A stretch of 64,000 bases of DNA, from contig JALFST010000008.1 of the NCBI GenBank assembly GCA_022779285.1, positions 33,531 through 97,530 of the forward strand, read 5' to 3'. This DNA is from Peptoniphilaceae bacterium (lineage in GTDB: Bacteria; Bacillota; Clostridia; Tissierellales; Peptoniphilaceae). The translations under genes and the position numbers were made by a program. Under the pieces are notes generated by a model. The model made no database searches, was not told where the DNA came from, and saw only the letters and a program-made list of their open reading frames with translations. Each line of letters opens with the position of its first letter. The stretch's first letter is position 1. Shown piece after piece: positions 19,278 to 27,125 of the stretch.

Positions 19278-19619
19278 CTATTCCGAATCCGCTTTCGAAT
19301 GAAGTTCTTCCAGAAAGCTCCTGACCTCTGCCGCTTCCGGCCTTCCATCCTGTTGCAGAAGCTCTTCCCACACAGGAAAGAGACGCTCCGCCCGACTTCG
19401 GAAATGAAGCACTCCCAAGACGGATTCCATATGTTCCATTTTACGAACCGCCCGATTCAGCTGATTCGAGACCGCCTGCTTGGAAATCTCAAGATTCTCT
19501 CCGATTTCCGTAAGAGACAAATCCTCGTAATAGTGTGCCACAATCATATCCTGTTGCTTTACGGTCAAAAAGGATCCATAGATCTGATAGAGCATATCAA
19601 TGCGAATATTTGGATCCAT
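19278..19619 (-). CDS. ylxM: YlxM/p13-family helix-turn-helix protein
   Basis: Conserved partner of ffh with a sigma-70 region-4-like HTH: TVKQQDMIVAHYYEDLSLTEIGE followed by ISKQAVSNQLNRAVRKM (about residues 18-60). In streptococci it enhances SRP GTPase function. I use ATG at 19619, preceded by GGGAGGAAAAC, giving 113 residues, the family length. It is normally directly downstream of ftsY. Here 3 kb of AT-rich accessory DNA separates them and ylxM has its own promoter. Confidence 0.93.
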   Translation of the reverse strand: MDPNIRIDMLYQIYGSFLTVKQQDMIVAHYYEDLSLTEIGENLEISKQAVSNQLNRAVRKMEHMESVLGVLHFRSRAERLFPVWEELLQQDGRPEAAEVRSFLEELHSKADSE

Positions 19620-19647
19620 GTTTTCCTCCCATCTCGCGAACATTGGT

Positions 19648-19692
19648 ATTTTATCACGTTATCCATCTCTGTCAAGCATTTTTTATTGACAG
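19648..19692 (-). promoter_or_regulatory. ylxM-ffh operon promoter with inverted repeat
   Basis: Minus strand reads TTGACA (19675-19670), a 16-base spacer, TAAAAT (19653-19648). The -35 is also one arm of a perfect 7-bp inverted repeat, CTGTCAA and TTGACAG (19669-19675 and 19686-19692, 10 bases apart), a possible operator. Confidence 0.75.
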
Positions 19693-19807
19693 CATCTAAG
19701 AGGCGGATTGCCGGTGAAAGGCAAAGCCCCGCGATGCTTTCCATCAAATGCAAAACGGCACAGCTGAGTAGAAGCTCATTGCTCGGCATTTTTCTTCGTG
19801 CCTCATA

Positions 19808-20005
19808 CCGTTTCGAAATCTCCATCCTGACAGATTTCATTGGCAATTCTTAAAAACTCTTTTGCTGCGGGAGTAAGAAATATGTCCTTGATATATATAG
19901 TCAATGTCTCCGGAAAGGTCTACGCCTGCTATCTCCAATGTTTTGATACTTTCCTCTTTGAATTCCGTTTCTACCGCCTTCTCTGACGTGATTCCAAAGC
20001 CTATA
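19808..20005 (-). pseudogene. LysR-regulator C-terminal fragment, copy A
   Basis: The minus strand encodes the end of a LysR-type effector-binding domain: GFGITSEKAVETEFKEES, then IKTLEIAGVDLSGDIDY, and after a 2-base deletion (relative to copy B) the other-frame segment FLTPAAKEF. There is no DNA-binding half and no start. It is about 90% identical by eye to 22077-22277 and in the same orientation. The two copies are broken at different points, so both are decayed relics. The product, if made, would be non-functional. Confidence 0.8.
19808..20005. repeat. Direct repeat, left copy (about 198 bp)
   Basis: Matches 22077-22277 with roughly 13 substitutions and three gap bases by eye. The pair brackets the peptide gene and the ABC exporter gene. 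Confidence 0.88.
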
Positions 20006-20016
20006 CACAAAATTAC

Positions 20017-20056
20017 ATCAGGTGTATGAACCGAGTTTTAAACTCATACACCTGAT
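20017..20056 (-). terminator. Hairpin behind the small peptide gene
   Basis: Perfect 13-bp stem ATCAGGTGTATGA / TCATACACCTGAT with a 14-base loop, 44 bases after the peptide stop. The minus-strand 3' side reads GTAATTTTG, a weak U-tract, so it may terminate inefficiently or mainly stabilise the mRNA. Confidence 0.6.
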
Positions 20057-20100
20057 TTGCTAAACGATACATCTTTCAAAATCATTGTATTCCTAAAAAA

Positions 20101-20226
20101 TTATGCACATCCGCCACATGCAATTACTGCACCACAACCTGTCCGTGGTCTCACAAGAGTTTCAACCGTACCAAATAATTTAGAACTGAAGTCTACTGAA
20201 TTCCATCCAATAAGCTTCCCATGCAT
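20101..20226 (-). CDS. Candidate secreted small peptide / RiPP-like precursor (41 aa)
   Basis: Not a family I recognise. I read ATG at 20226 with AAAGGGAG four bases upstream and TAA at 20101. The peptide opens MHGKLIGWNSVDF, continues with a Ser/Thr/Lys-containing middle and ends RPRTGCGAVIACGGCA. Three Cys (31, 37, 40) and five Gly lie in the last 12 residues, while the first 30 residues have no Cys, as in a leader plus core. It lies 124 bases after the ABC exporter gene on the same strand, with a hairpin before it and one after it. No modification enzyme or protease is adjacent. It could be a bacteriocin or signal peptide, or a small metal-binding peptide. Function unknown; that it is a real gene rests on its Shine-Dalgarno site, context and composition. 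Confidence 0.6.
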   Translation of the reverse strand: MHGKLIGWNSVDFSSKLFGTVETLVRPRTGCGAVIACGGCA

Positions 20227-20254
20227 TTATCTCCCTTTTATAATTCTATGTACC

Positions 20255-20278
20255 TATTACAAAGCAATCTTTGTAATA
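20255..20278 (-). promoter_or_regulatory. Perfect hairpin upstream of the peptide gene
   Basis: TATTACAAAG, loop CAAT (plus strand), CTTTGTAATA: a 10-bp perfect stem between the exporter and peptide genes, 28 bases before the peptide ATG. No T-run follows it, so it is more likely an operator or an RNA processing/stability element than a terminator. Confidence 0.55.
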
Positions 20279-20350
20279 GATAAGCATTTGATATTTGATT
20301 GAAAAAAACTCGATTTCTGATTCTTGTCGTTTCACATAATAAAACGTTTT

Positions 20351-21988
20351 TCATGAAAGCCTTAAGACGGAATCAAATTTTTCTAAGTATTCCGTATCCC
20401 AGTTGTGAGTTACAACAAGCCTTGTGACTCCCTCCATATTAAAAATAAGTTCATTAATTTTTTCCGTTTGAACCGGGTCAAGAGAAGCTGTTGGCTCGTC
20501 AAACAGAAGGATTCTTGACCTCTGATACAGACCTCTGGCGATAGATATCCTTTTTTTCTCTCCGCCTGAAAGATTATCGGCTTCAAGGTATTTGTCATTC
20601 AAGCCATAAACATCAATTAAATGTTTCAGATTCATAAAATCCAGTATTTTCTCAACATGATTTAAGTTCTCTTCTGTGGCCTCATCATACATAGAAACAT
20701 TATGAAACAAGCTCATTTTAAAAATATATGAATCTTGAGGAACTAAATAGACATCCTTATAAAGTTCCGCCTCTTCAATATCCCGTAAATTTTCATTTTC
20801 AACATAAATATTGCCTGTATAAGACATATAAAACTTCAGAATCAACTTAATTAAAGTTGATTTTCCTACTCCGCTTTTCCCAATAATAGCCATGCACTGA
20901 TTTTTGAATACTTCAAAGGATAGTTCATCAAAAATAGTCTTATCGTCAAAGGAAAAATCAACATTTTGAAAAGAGATTACTGAATTTGACCCTTCCATCT
21001 CTGTCTCTATATTGTCCTTTTTATCAAAAGCCTTCATATCATTGCGTTTTGGACGTTTCTCATCCTCTAAATATGGACTGAGCTTATTGATAATTGGCTT
21101 GTAGGAACGCATTTCCATTAAATTATTTATAAAATTAGTAATATATTCACTAAAATACGTAACTAATATCACTACCGATACAAGGGTGCCCGGGGTCATT
21201 TTCCCGTGCATAATGAAAATTGCACATAGAAAAATTAAAATGACCTGAATGAGACTGCTCATTGTCCACATTCCCCGATTGGCAAAAGTATATACTGTAT
21301 CTAACCTAACGATCTCTTGAAATAATTTAGCATTGTTTTCATTAAACTTATCCAAAAAAATTCGAGATTTACCGGAACGCTTTATAAGATCTAACCCATA
21401 AATAAGCTCATGCATATTCTCGATATGATGCTCATTTGCATCTGATTTATTTTGAGTAGCCTTCTCCATGGGATTCAGGAATAAGTTGCTGATCGCTAAT
21501 GGTAATAAAGATAAAACTATGCTGATAAAAAAAAGCACAGGATGAAAGGAAATCAAAAAAGCAGAAGAGACAACTGTTCCAATTGCATTAATGATAACGC
21601 CCGAAATACTGGCTAAAAAACCGGTTCTCAATGTCTCTACATCATTGCTTATGAGATTAAAATAATAATCAAATCCATGCGCATTGAAAACCTCCATGGA
21701 GCTGTTCATTAAGGTTTGAACAATGTCATTTTTTATTCCCATGCTGATATTCGCTTGAAATTTACTTTGAAAAAATTTCGAGACAACATTAACAAGCCAA
21801 AGGCTCAGCAATAAGAGAACCGAAATGACAGCATACTGAACAAGCACTCTAAAATTCGAGCGTTGCGCGACATCTACAATTTTCCCCATGGTGACTGCTG
21901 CTGTAAGCATAAGAACAACAGCTAATGCAGCGAACATAATGTTTAGAAGCAGTAGTTTAGATTCCTTTTGAACATATTTTCGTATCAT
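20351..21988 (-). CDS. ABC exporter, fused membrane and ATPase domains, no peptidase domain
   Basis: Half-transporter that should dimerise and export a substrate. The 545 residues have six predicted membrane helices (about 15-300), then an ATPase: Walker A GKSGVGKST, Q-loop VPQDSYIF, signature LSGGEKKRISIARG, Walker B ILLFDEPTASLDP and H-loop VTHNWD. All catalytic motifs are intact. There is no N-terminal C39 peptidase, so a leader would have to be removed elsewhere or kept. The start is ATG 21988 with GAGG six bases before; a GTG four codons earlier overlaps that site. It is AT-rich unlike its neighbours. The 41-residue peptide gene follows on the same strand and is the obvious candidate substrate (inference). 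Other substrates such as drugs or lipids cannot be excluded. Confidence 0.93.
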   Translation of the reverse strand: MIRKYVQKESKLLLLNIMFAALAVVLMLTAAVTMGKIVDVAQRSNFRVLVQYAVISVLLLLSLWLVNVVSKFFQSKFQANISMGIKNDIVQTLMNSSMEVFNAHGFDYYFNLISNDVETLRTGFLASISGVIINAIGTVVSSAFLISFHPVLFFISIVLSLLPLAISNLFLNPMEKATQNKSDANEHHIENMHELIYGLDLIKRSGKSRIFLDKFNENNAKLFQEIVRLDTVYTFANRGMWTMSSLIQVILIFLCAIFIMHGKMTPGTLVSVVILVTYFSEYITNFINNLMEMRSYKPIINKLSPYLEDEKRPKRNDMKAFDKKDNIETEMEGSNSVISFQNVDFSFDDKTIFDELSFEVFKNQCMAIIGKSGVGKSTLIKLILKFYMSYTGNIYVENENLRDIEEAELYKDVYLVPQDSYIFKMSLFHNVSMYDEATEENLNHVEKILDFMNLKHLIDVYGLNDKYLEADNLSGGEKKRISIARGLYQRSRILLFDEPTASLDPVQTEKINELIFNMEGVTRLVVTHNWDTEYLEKFDSVLRLS

Positions 21989-22076
21989 CTTACGCCTCAC
22001 TTAATAGATTAAACTTCTTTAGTTCATTGTTTTCATTATTTTAGCACATCATATGCAATATTCTCTTCGTCCTATT

Positions 22077-22277
22077 CCGTTTCGAAATCTTCACCCTGAT
22101 AGATTTCATTGGCAATTCTTATAAACTCTTTTGCTGCGGGAGTAAGAAATGTGTCCTTAATATATACGTATTCAATGTCTCCGGAAAGATCTACGCCTGC
22201 TATCTCCAATGTTTTGATACTTTCCTCTTCATAATTTCGTTTCTACCGCCTTCTCTGACATGATTCCAAAGCCTATA
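22077..22277. repeat. Direct repeat, right copy (about 201 bp)
   Basis: Same orientation as 19808-20005 and about 90% identical by eye. Weak similarity continues some 20 bases past the left end (GGACGAAGAGAATATTGC against GGCACGAAGAAAAATGCC, minus strand). Confidence 0.88.
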
Positions 22278-22558
22278 TTTTTACGTACCGCTTCTTTAAT
22301 TGCTTCCTGATTGTTGATAATCAGTTGATCGCTCAGTGTGCAGCTTGCCTTGTCAAATATTTTGCTCAAAAATTTAGTTTGGGATGATTTTTCTCCCTTT
22401 GTAATATACTTTTGTTTTTCGATCTCTTTTATTGTGCATTCTGTCCCGTTCGCTAAAGGATTCTCCCTGGAAACGATCACCTTAAGCCTGTCGCTTGTAA
22501 GTTTTCTACTGACAAATTGATTATTTTTAAAAAGATCTCTCTTGCATGCTGTCAACAT
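22077..22558 (-). pseudogene. LysR-regulator effector-domain fragment, copy B (frameshifted)
   Basis: Most of a LysR substrate-binding domain: KVIVSRENPLANGTEC, IKEIEKQKYITKGEKSS, INNQEAIKEAVRKNIGFGIM and SEKAVETK. A one-base shift near 22231 then moves the reading to EESIKTLEIAGVDLSGDIEY and FLTPAAKEFIRIANEIYQG. The N-terminal winged helix is absent, since the fragment starts just after the ftsY terminator. An in-frame reading stops after 109 codons. The intact ancestor may have regulated the exporter, as LysR genes often sit beside their targets (inference). Confidence 0.85.
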
Positions 22559-22610
22559 AAAAACCCCATGAAAACCTGATCAAAAAACCATAATCAGAGC
22601 TTTTCATGGG
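22559..22610 (-). terminator. Intrinsic terminator after ftsY
   Basis: Minus-strand stem CCCATGAAAA / TTTTCATGGG, extended inward by CTGAT / ATCAG, followed by GTTTTTATG. It ends the rpmF-to-ftsY transcript before the island. Confidence 0.88.
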
Positions 22611-22653
22611 ATCTGTTACAAAATTGTTTTACGGCTCATTGGAAAGCCGGAAA

Positions 22654-23574
22654 CTAATCTCTTGCAAAAATTGCCTGTACAAATTCTTCGGGATCAAAAG
22701 GTCTGAGATCCTCTATTTGCTCGCCTACTCCGATAAATCGGACCGGAACATGACATTCGAGCTGCAGGGGGTATACTACACCGCCCTTCGCAGTTCCATC
22801 AAGCTTCGTGAGAATCAATCCTGTGATGTTTGTGGCTTTATTGAACTCTCTTGCCTGCAGAATCGCATTCTGTCCTGTCGTGGCATCCAGAACAAGGAAT
22901 GCTTCACGGTGTGCCTGACCGTATTCTCTCTCAATAATGCGATTGATTTTTTCCAATTCACTCATCAGATTTTTCTTGTTATGCAATCTGCCCGCCGTAT
23001 CGCAGATGAGAATATCCGTTTTTTGTGTCTTTGCCGCCTGAATTGCCTCAAAAACAACCGATGCGGGATCAGAGCCCTCTTCGCTGCGGATCACAGGAAC
23101 TCCTGCGCGATTTCCCCATTCCGAAAGCTGATCGATGGCCGCCGCTCGAAATGTATCGGCAGCCGCAAGCATGACGGATTTTCCCTCTTTTTTCCAAAGG
23201 CTTGCCAATTTCCCGATAGTAGTTGTCTTTCCGGCTCCATTGACTCCGATCACCAAAATCACTGTCGGCCGATCCTCGGCAATCACGGAATCGTGGCGCG
23301 ATGCCTTCACCAGTTTTTCTGTCATGATATCCACAAGCCGTTCACGCATTCTTTGCGGATCGCGGATATGCTCATCCGCCACAACATCTCGAAGCTCATC
23401 GATGATTGTCATCGACGTTTCAAATCCGATATCCGCCGTAACTAATGTTTCTTCAAGTTCATCGAAAAGCTCGTCATCAATCGTTGCTTTTCCGTTAAAA
23501 AGATTGTCGAATGCTCCGCTCAGGCTTGCTCTTGTTTTTGTGAGTCCTTCTTTAAGCTTATCAAAAAATCCCAT
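22654..23574 (-). CDS. ftsY: Signal recognition particle receptor FtsY
   Basis: GTPase that receives SRP-ribosome complexes at the membrane. The 306 residues have a short N-terminal amphipathic start (MGFFDKLKEGL), the N domain, and the G domain with GVNGAGKTTTIGKLA, DTAGRLHNKKNLM and TKLDGTAKGG. The long acidic A domain of E. coli FtsY is absent, as usual in Gram-positives. It follows smc by 11 bases and ends the transcript. Its usual downstream partners ylxM-ffh are displaced by the island. Confidence 0.97.
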   Translation of the reverse strand: MGFFDKLKEGLTKTRASLSGAFDNLFNGKATIDDELFDELEETLVTADIGFETSMTIIDELRDVVADEHIRDPQRMRERLVDIMTEKLVKASRHDSVIAEDRPTVILVIGVNGAGKTTTIGKLASLWKKEGKSVMLAAADTFRAAAIDQLSEWGNRAGVPVIRSEEGSDPASVVFEAIQAAKTQKTDILICDTAGRLHNKKNLMSELEKINRIIEREYGQAHREAFLVLDATTGQNAILQAREFNKATNITGLILTKLDGTAKGGVVYPLQLECHVPVRFIGVGEQIEDLRPFDPEEFVQAIFARD

Positions 23575-23585
23575 GCGTTCTCCTT

Positions 23586-26500
23586 CTATAGCGAATTGTT
23601 CTCTTGATCATAGTCCGAGAGCTTTAATGCCACCACCTTGGTTATCCCTTTTTCCATCGTAACTCCATAGAGTGTTTGTGCCAGCTCCATTGTCGTCTTT
23701 CTGTGCGTAATCACCAGGAATTGTGTGGTATCCGTCAAGGTCTGTAAGAAATTGACATAACGGCCGATATTCGCTTCGTCAAGAGAAGCATCGATTTCAT
23801 CAAGAATACAAAACGGTGTCGGATGAATCGCAAAGATCGCAAAGAGGAGAGCTAATGCCGTCATGGACCTTTCTCCTCCCGATAAAAGAGCAAGGCTTTG
23901 CAGCTTCTTGCCCGGCGGCTGCGCCTCGATTTCGATCCCGGCAGAAAGCAGATCTCCGCCATCCAGAGACAGCCTTGCATGGCCTCCTCCGAACAGAATC
24001 CGGAAAATGCGATTATACTGTTCGTTGATTTGCTGAAAGCCTGTTTCAAACGCTTCTCGCATCGTATGGTCCAGATCTCCGATCAATTCCTCAATATCCG
24101 CTTTTGATTTGGTGAGATCCTCCATCTGCTTTTTCAAAAAATCAACCTCTTCCGCCAATCCCTCATATTCCTCGATACTGTCAAAGTTGAAGTATCCGAT
24201 CTGAGAAAGCTGCTGCTTGATGGAACTTACCTTGGCTCTCGTCGTTTCAACGGGCGTGAGCTTGTTCAGTCGATTTTCCACATCCTCAAGGCTCAAATCA
24301 TATTGCTCCCGATAGGCCTCCCTCAAATCCGCTTTTTTATTCTTCAGCGTTTCCATCTCGAGATTCAGGCGATATATTTGATTGTCCGTGTCTCCAATCA
24401 AAGCCTTGAGCTCGTTCTGTCTTTGCAATTGCTTTTCTACACGCTGTGCAATGTCATGATGACCTTCCTCCAGCTTTTGCAATTGTTCCGCAAATTGGAT
24501 TTTTTCTTTTGATTGCTTCTCCCTGTCTTGTATATATTGCTCATCCTGAGCTCGGGAAACGTCGTTCTGTTTTTTTAATGATACAAGAGCCTCCTGATCG
24601 CTTTTTTCTTTTTCCGTCAGATTTTCCAGCCGCTCCTCAAGGTCTGAGATTCTGTTTTCACTGAGAAGCAGATCCCTTTGCGCATATTCCTTTTCGCTGC
24701 GAAGCAGCGCCTTTTGTTTATCCGACTCCTGTGTTTTTTTCCGTATGTTCTCCAGTTGTGCTGTCAATGTCTCGATCTGTTCCTCAAGGCTCTTTTTTTG
24801 TCCTTGCAGATCTGTCTTTCGGCTTTGATAGTTTTCCTCTGAATATTGTGCCGCTTGCGAAAGAAATGTTTCAAGCTCACTGAGCTTGGCTCTGCGCATT
24901 TCAAGCTTGGATTCACGAAGTGCAAGCTCTTCTCTTCCGGTGGATATTGTATTTCTTAAATGCTCGACGGTATTCTGATGCCGGGAGAAGTCCGCGGCAA
25001 GAGCCTCCTTTTTTTCGCCGAAACGGACAAGAGCTTCCGCATGCAGCTTACGCTTTTCCTCAAGGGCTTGAAGCGTTTCGCGAAAATCCTCCAACTGCTT
25101 TTCCCGGTTGAGCAGGGATGCCGAGCTTCTCTTGGAGACGGAGCCTCCCACCATGGAACCCCATGAAGAGAGTATGTCGCCTTCCAGGGATACGATACGG
25201 TTACTGAATCCGCTGCGATGAGAAAGAGCAATGGCATCATCGATATTTTGAACTATGGTCGTTCGAGCCAGAAAGTGCTCCACAATACCGCGAAGCTCTT
25301 CTTCAAATTCCAGTGCGTCGCATGCATTCATCAGTTCTTGCGGCGCATGGCTCACCACAGGCTTCATGCCTCGTATTTTTTCGATAGGCAAAAAAGTAAT
25401 ACGGCCCAATCGGCGTTCCTTCAGAAGCTGAATGAGATCTCTGGCGTCCTTTTCCGTGTTCACAACAATATTTTGCAGACTGCCGCCCAATACAACATCA
25501 ATGGCGGTTTCATATGGACTTTTGACATGAATCAGGTCGGCAAGGGTGCCACGAAATTTTGCCCGAATAGCCGGCTCCTGATCTCCCAAGCGAAGAAGCC
25601 GCTGCACCGATTTGGAATATCCCTCATAATGATCGATCAGCGATTGTACTACGCGTTGTTCTGAAAACACACGTGCCTGCTCCGCTTCCTGTTTCCGATC
25701 CTCAAGGGAAATTTCCTCTATTTTTTTCTCCAAAACAGCACGCTGCTCTTCATTTTGGTGGAGCTGCGTTTGCGTGTCCTGTAATTGATCCGCTGCATTC
25801 TTCAGCGCTTCCTTGCGCTTGGCAATCCATTCCGTTTCTGAGCGAAGCTCTTGAGCAAGGATCTGAAGCTCCGCGCCTTTTTGCTTTTGCTCCTCTGCTA
25901 AGCGCCGATCGGCCTCCTCCTGTGAATGACGTTCAAATTCAAGAATGGAAAGCTTGGCGGTAAGATCGGTCTGCGTTTTTCGAGCCTCATGAAGCTTCTT
26001 CTCAAGCTCCTCAAAAGGCCCGGAGCCTTCATCCGCATCTCCCGACAGTTTTTCGATAAGCGAGTGCAGTTTTCTTTCTATCTCTGATTTTTCTTTTTTA
26101 AGAGCCTCCTCCTCAACTCTCAGCTTCCGGATTTGCTCCAATCTTACAGCGGATTCCTCTGCAATCCGCTCCATCTCACGGGACCGGAAGGATTGCTCCT
26201 GACTCCGAATGGCCTGATCCGATTCCTCCTGCTGAAGCCTCAGCTCCAATGATCGAATCACGCCCTGCAGGCGATCATGCTCTGCATCGTAGGAATCCAT
26301 GGACTGGCGAAAAGGAGACAAAGCCTCTTCAATCTGCATATTTTCCGAAAAACACGCATCCCGATCCGCCTGCAGCTTCTGCGTATCCGCCTGATTCTTA
26401 CAGACCTTCTCTTCCACCTGATCCAACTGCATCTGCAATAAGGAAAGCTCATGCTGTTCCAATTCCTGCGTGAGCTTATATCCCAAACGGGCATTATCTG

Positions 26501-27125
26501 CCTGTTTTTTGAGGATGCGCAGCTCCTGCTCCTTAATATGAAAATCACCGAGAACCTTCTCTAAATGAGATGCCGTGCGGTCTAATCGGCGCTCTGCCTC
26601 GGTCTTTTTATATTTCAGTTTTGAAATTCCGGCAGCCTCTTCAAAAATCGCGCGCCGGTCCTCACTGCGGGAGCGGAGAATATCCTCAATACGTCCCTGC
26701 CCGATCATGGAGTAGCCGTCCTTCCCCACCCCCGTGTCCAAAAACAACTCGTGTACATCCTTACGCCTTACAATCTGATGATTGATGAGATATTGGCTCT
26801 CTCCTGAGCGATACACCTTACGGGACACGGAGACCTCCTCATACGGAAGAGGAATGGATCCGTCGCTGTTATCAAATGTAATGGTGACCTGAGCAAGATT
26901 CATTTGCGGCTTTTTTTCGGTACCGGAAAAGATCACATCCTCCATTTTTTCACCACGAAGCGCCTTCGCCGACTGTTCGCCAAGAACCCAGCGAATGGCA
27001 TCCGAAATATTTGATTTTCCTGAACCGTTCGGCCCGACAATGGCTTCAAAGTTCTCGTGAAATGTCAGCTTCACTTTATCTGCGAAGGATTTAAAGCCAT
27101 ATAATTCCAAAGATTTCAGTCGCAC
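23586..27125 (-). CDS. smc: Chromosome segregation protein SMC
   Basis: Core ATPase of the SMC-ScpAB condensin. The 1,179 residues give an N-terminal ATPase half (GPNGSGKSN at residues 32-40), two long coiled coils flanking a hinge (about 510-670, containing GLADLIHVKSPYE-like sequence), and a C-terminal half with signature LSGGERSMTALAL and Walker B FCILDEIDASLD. Length is family-typical and uninterrupted. The start overlaps the rnc stop by 10 bases. scpA and scpB are not in the window. Confidence 0.98.
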   Translation of the reverse strand: MRLKSLELYGFKSFADKVKLTFHENFEAIVGPNGSGKSNISDAIRWVLGEQSAKALRGEKMEDVIFSGTEKKPQMNLAQVTITFDNSDGSIPLPYEEVSVSRKVYRSGESQYLINHQIVRRKDVHELFLDTGVGKDGYSMIGQGRIEDILRSRSEDRRAIFEEAAGISKLKYKKTEAERRLDRTASHLEKVLGDFHIKEQELRILKKQADNARLGYKLTQELEQHELSLLQMQLDQVEEKVCKNQADTQKLQADRDACFSENMQIEEALSPFRQSMDSYDAEHDRLQGVIRSLELRLQQEESDQAIRSQEQSFRSREMERIAEESAVRLEQIRKLRVEEEALKKEKSEIERKLHSLIEKLSGDADEGSGPFEELEKKLHEARKTQTDLTAKLSILEFERHSQEEADRRLAEEQKQKGAELQILAQELRSETEWIAKRKEALKNAADQLQDTQTQLHQNEEQRAVLEKKIEEISLEDRKQEAEQARVFSEQRVVQSLIDHYEGYSKSVQRLLRLGDQEPAIRAKFRGTLADLIHVKSPYETAIDVVLGGSLQNIVVNTEKDARDLIQLLKERRLGRITFLPIEKIRGMKPVVSHAPQELMNACDALEFEEELRGIVEHFLARTTIVQNIDDAIALSHRSGFSNRIVSLEGDILSSWGSMVGGSVSKRSSASLLNREKQLEDFRETLQALEEKRKLHAEALVRFGEKKEALAADFSRHQNTVEHLRNTISTGREELALRESKLEMRRAKLSELETFLSQAAQYSEENYQSRKTDLQGQKKSLEEQIETLTAQLENIRKKTQESDKQKALLRSEKEYAQRDLLLSENRISDLEERLENLTEKEKSDQEALVSLKKQNDVSRAQDEQYIQDREKQSKEKIQFAEQLQKLEEGHHDIAQRVEKQLQRQNELKALIGDTDNQIYRLNLEMETLKNKKADLREAYREQYDLSLEDVENRLNKLTPVETTRAKVSSIKQQLSQIGYFNFDSIEEYEGLAEEVDFLKKQMEDLTKSKADIEELIGDLDHTMREAFETGFQQINEQYNRIFRILFGGGHARLSLDGGDLLSAGIEIEAQPPGKKLQSLALLSGGERSMTALALLFAIFAIHPTPFCILDEIDASLDEANIGRYVNFLQTLTDTTQFLVITHRKTTMELAQTLYGVTMEKGITKVVALKLSDYDQENNSL

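Larger units (their letters stand above)
20006..22558. other. AT-rich accessory island between ylxM and ftsY
   Basis: Clearly more AT-rich than the flanking housekeeping genes, with runs such as AAAAATTTA-type codons in the exporter. It contains, in minus-strand order, a LysR fragment, an ABC exporter gene and a small peptide gene with a hairpin behind it. No transposase, integrase or tRNA attachment site was seen. Acquisition by transfer is an inference from composition and from the interruption of the ftsY-ylxM-ffh order. Confidence 0.7.

Noticed and set aside
20101..20226. Firm call of lanthipeptide or sactipeptide
   Set aside because: No LanB/C/M, radical SAM or YcaO gene is near, and only three Cys and few Ser/Thr lie in the tail. 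Kept as RiPP-like only.
20057..20302. An 81-codon plus-strand frame over the small peptide gene
   Set aside because: It has no Shine-Dalgarno site, no family resemblance and runs through both hairpins. The minus-strand 41-codon gene has a good site and a plausible context.
20351..21988. The exporter as a C39 peptidase-containing bacteriocin transporter
   Set aside because: The protein starts directly with membrane helices; no N-terminal Cys/His peptidase domain is present.
19808..22277. Direct repeats as ends of an insertion sequence or transposon
   Set aside because: The repeats are coding fragments, not terminal inverted repeats, and no transposase or integrase gene lies between them.
22229..22558. 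An intact 109-codon gene
   Set aside because: It is the middle of a LysR effector domain lacking the DNA-binding part, and the family sequence continues in another frame after its stop.
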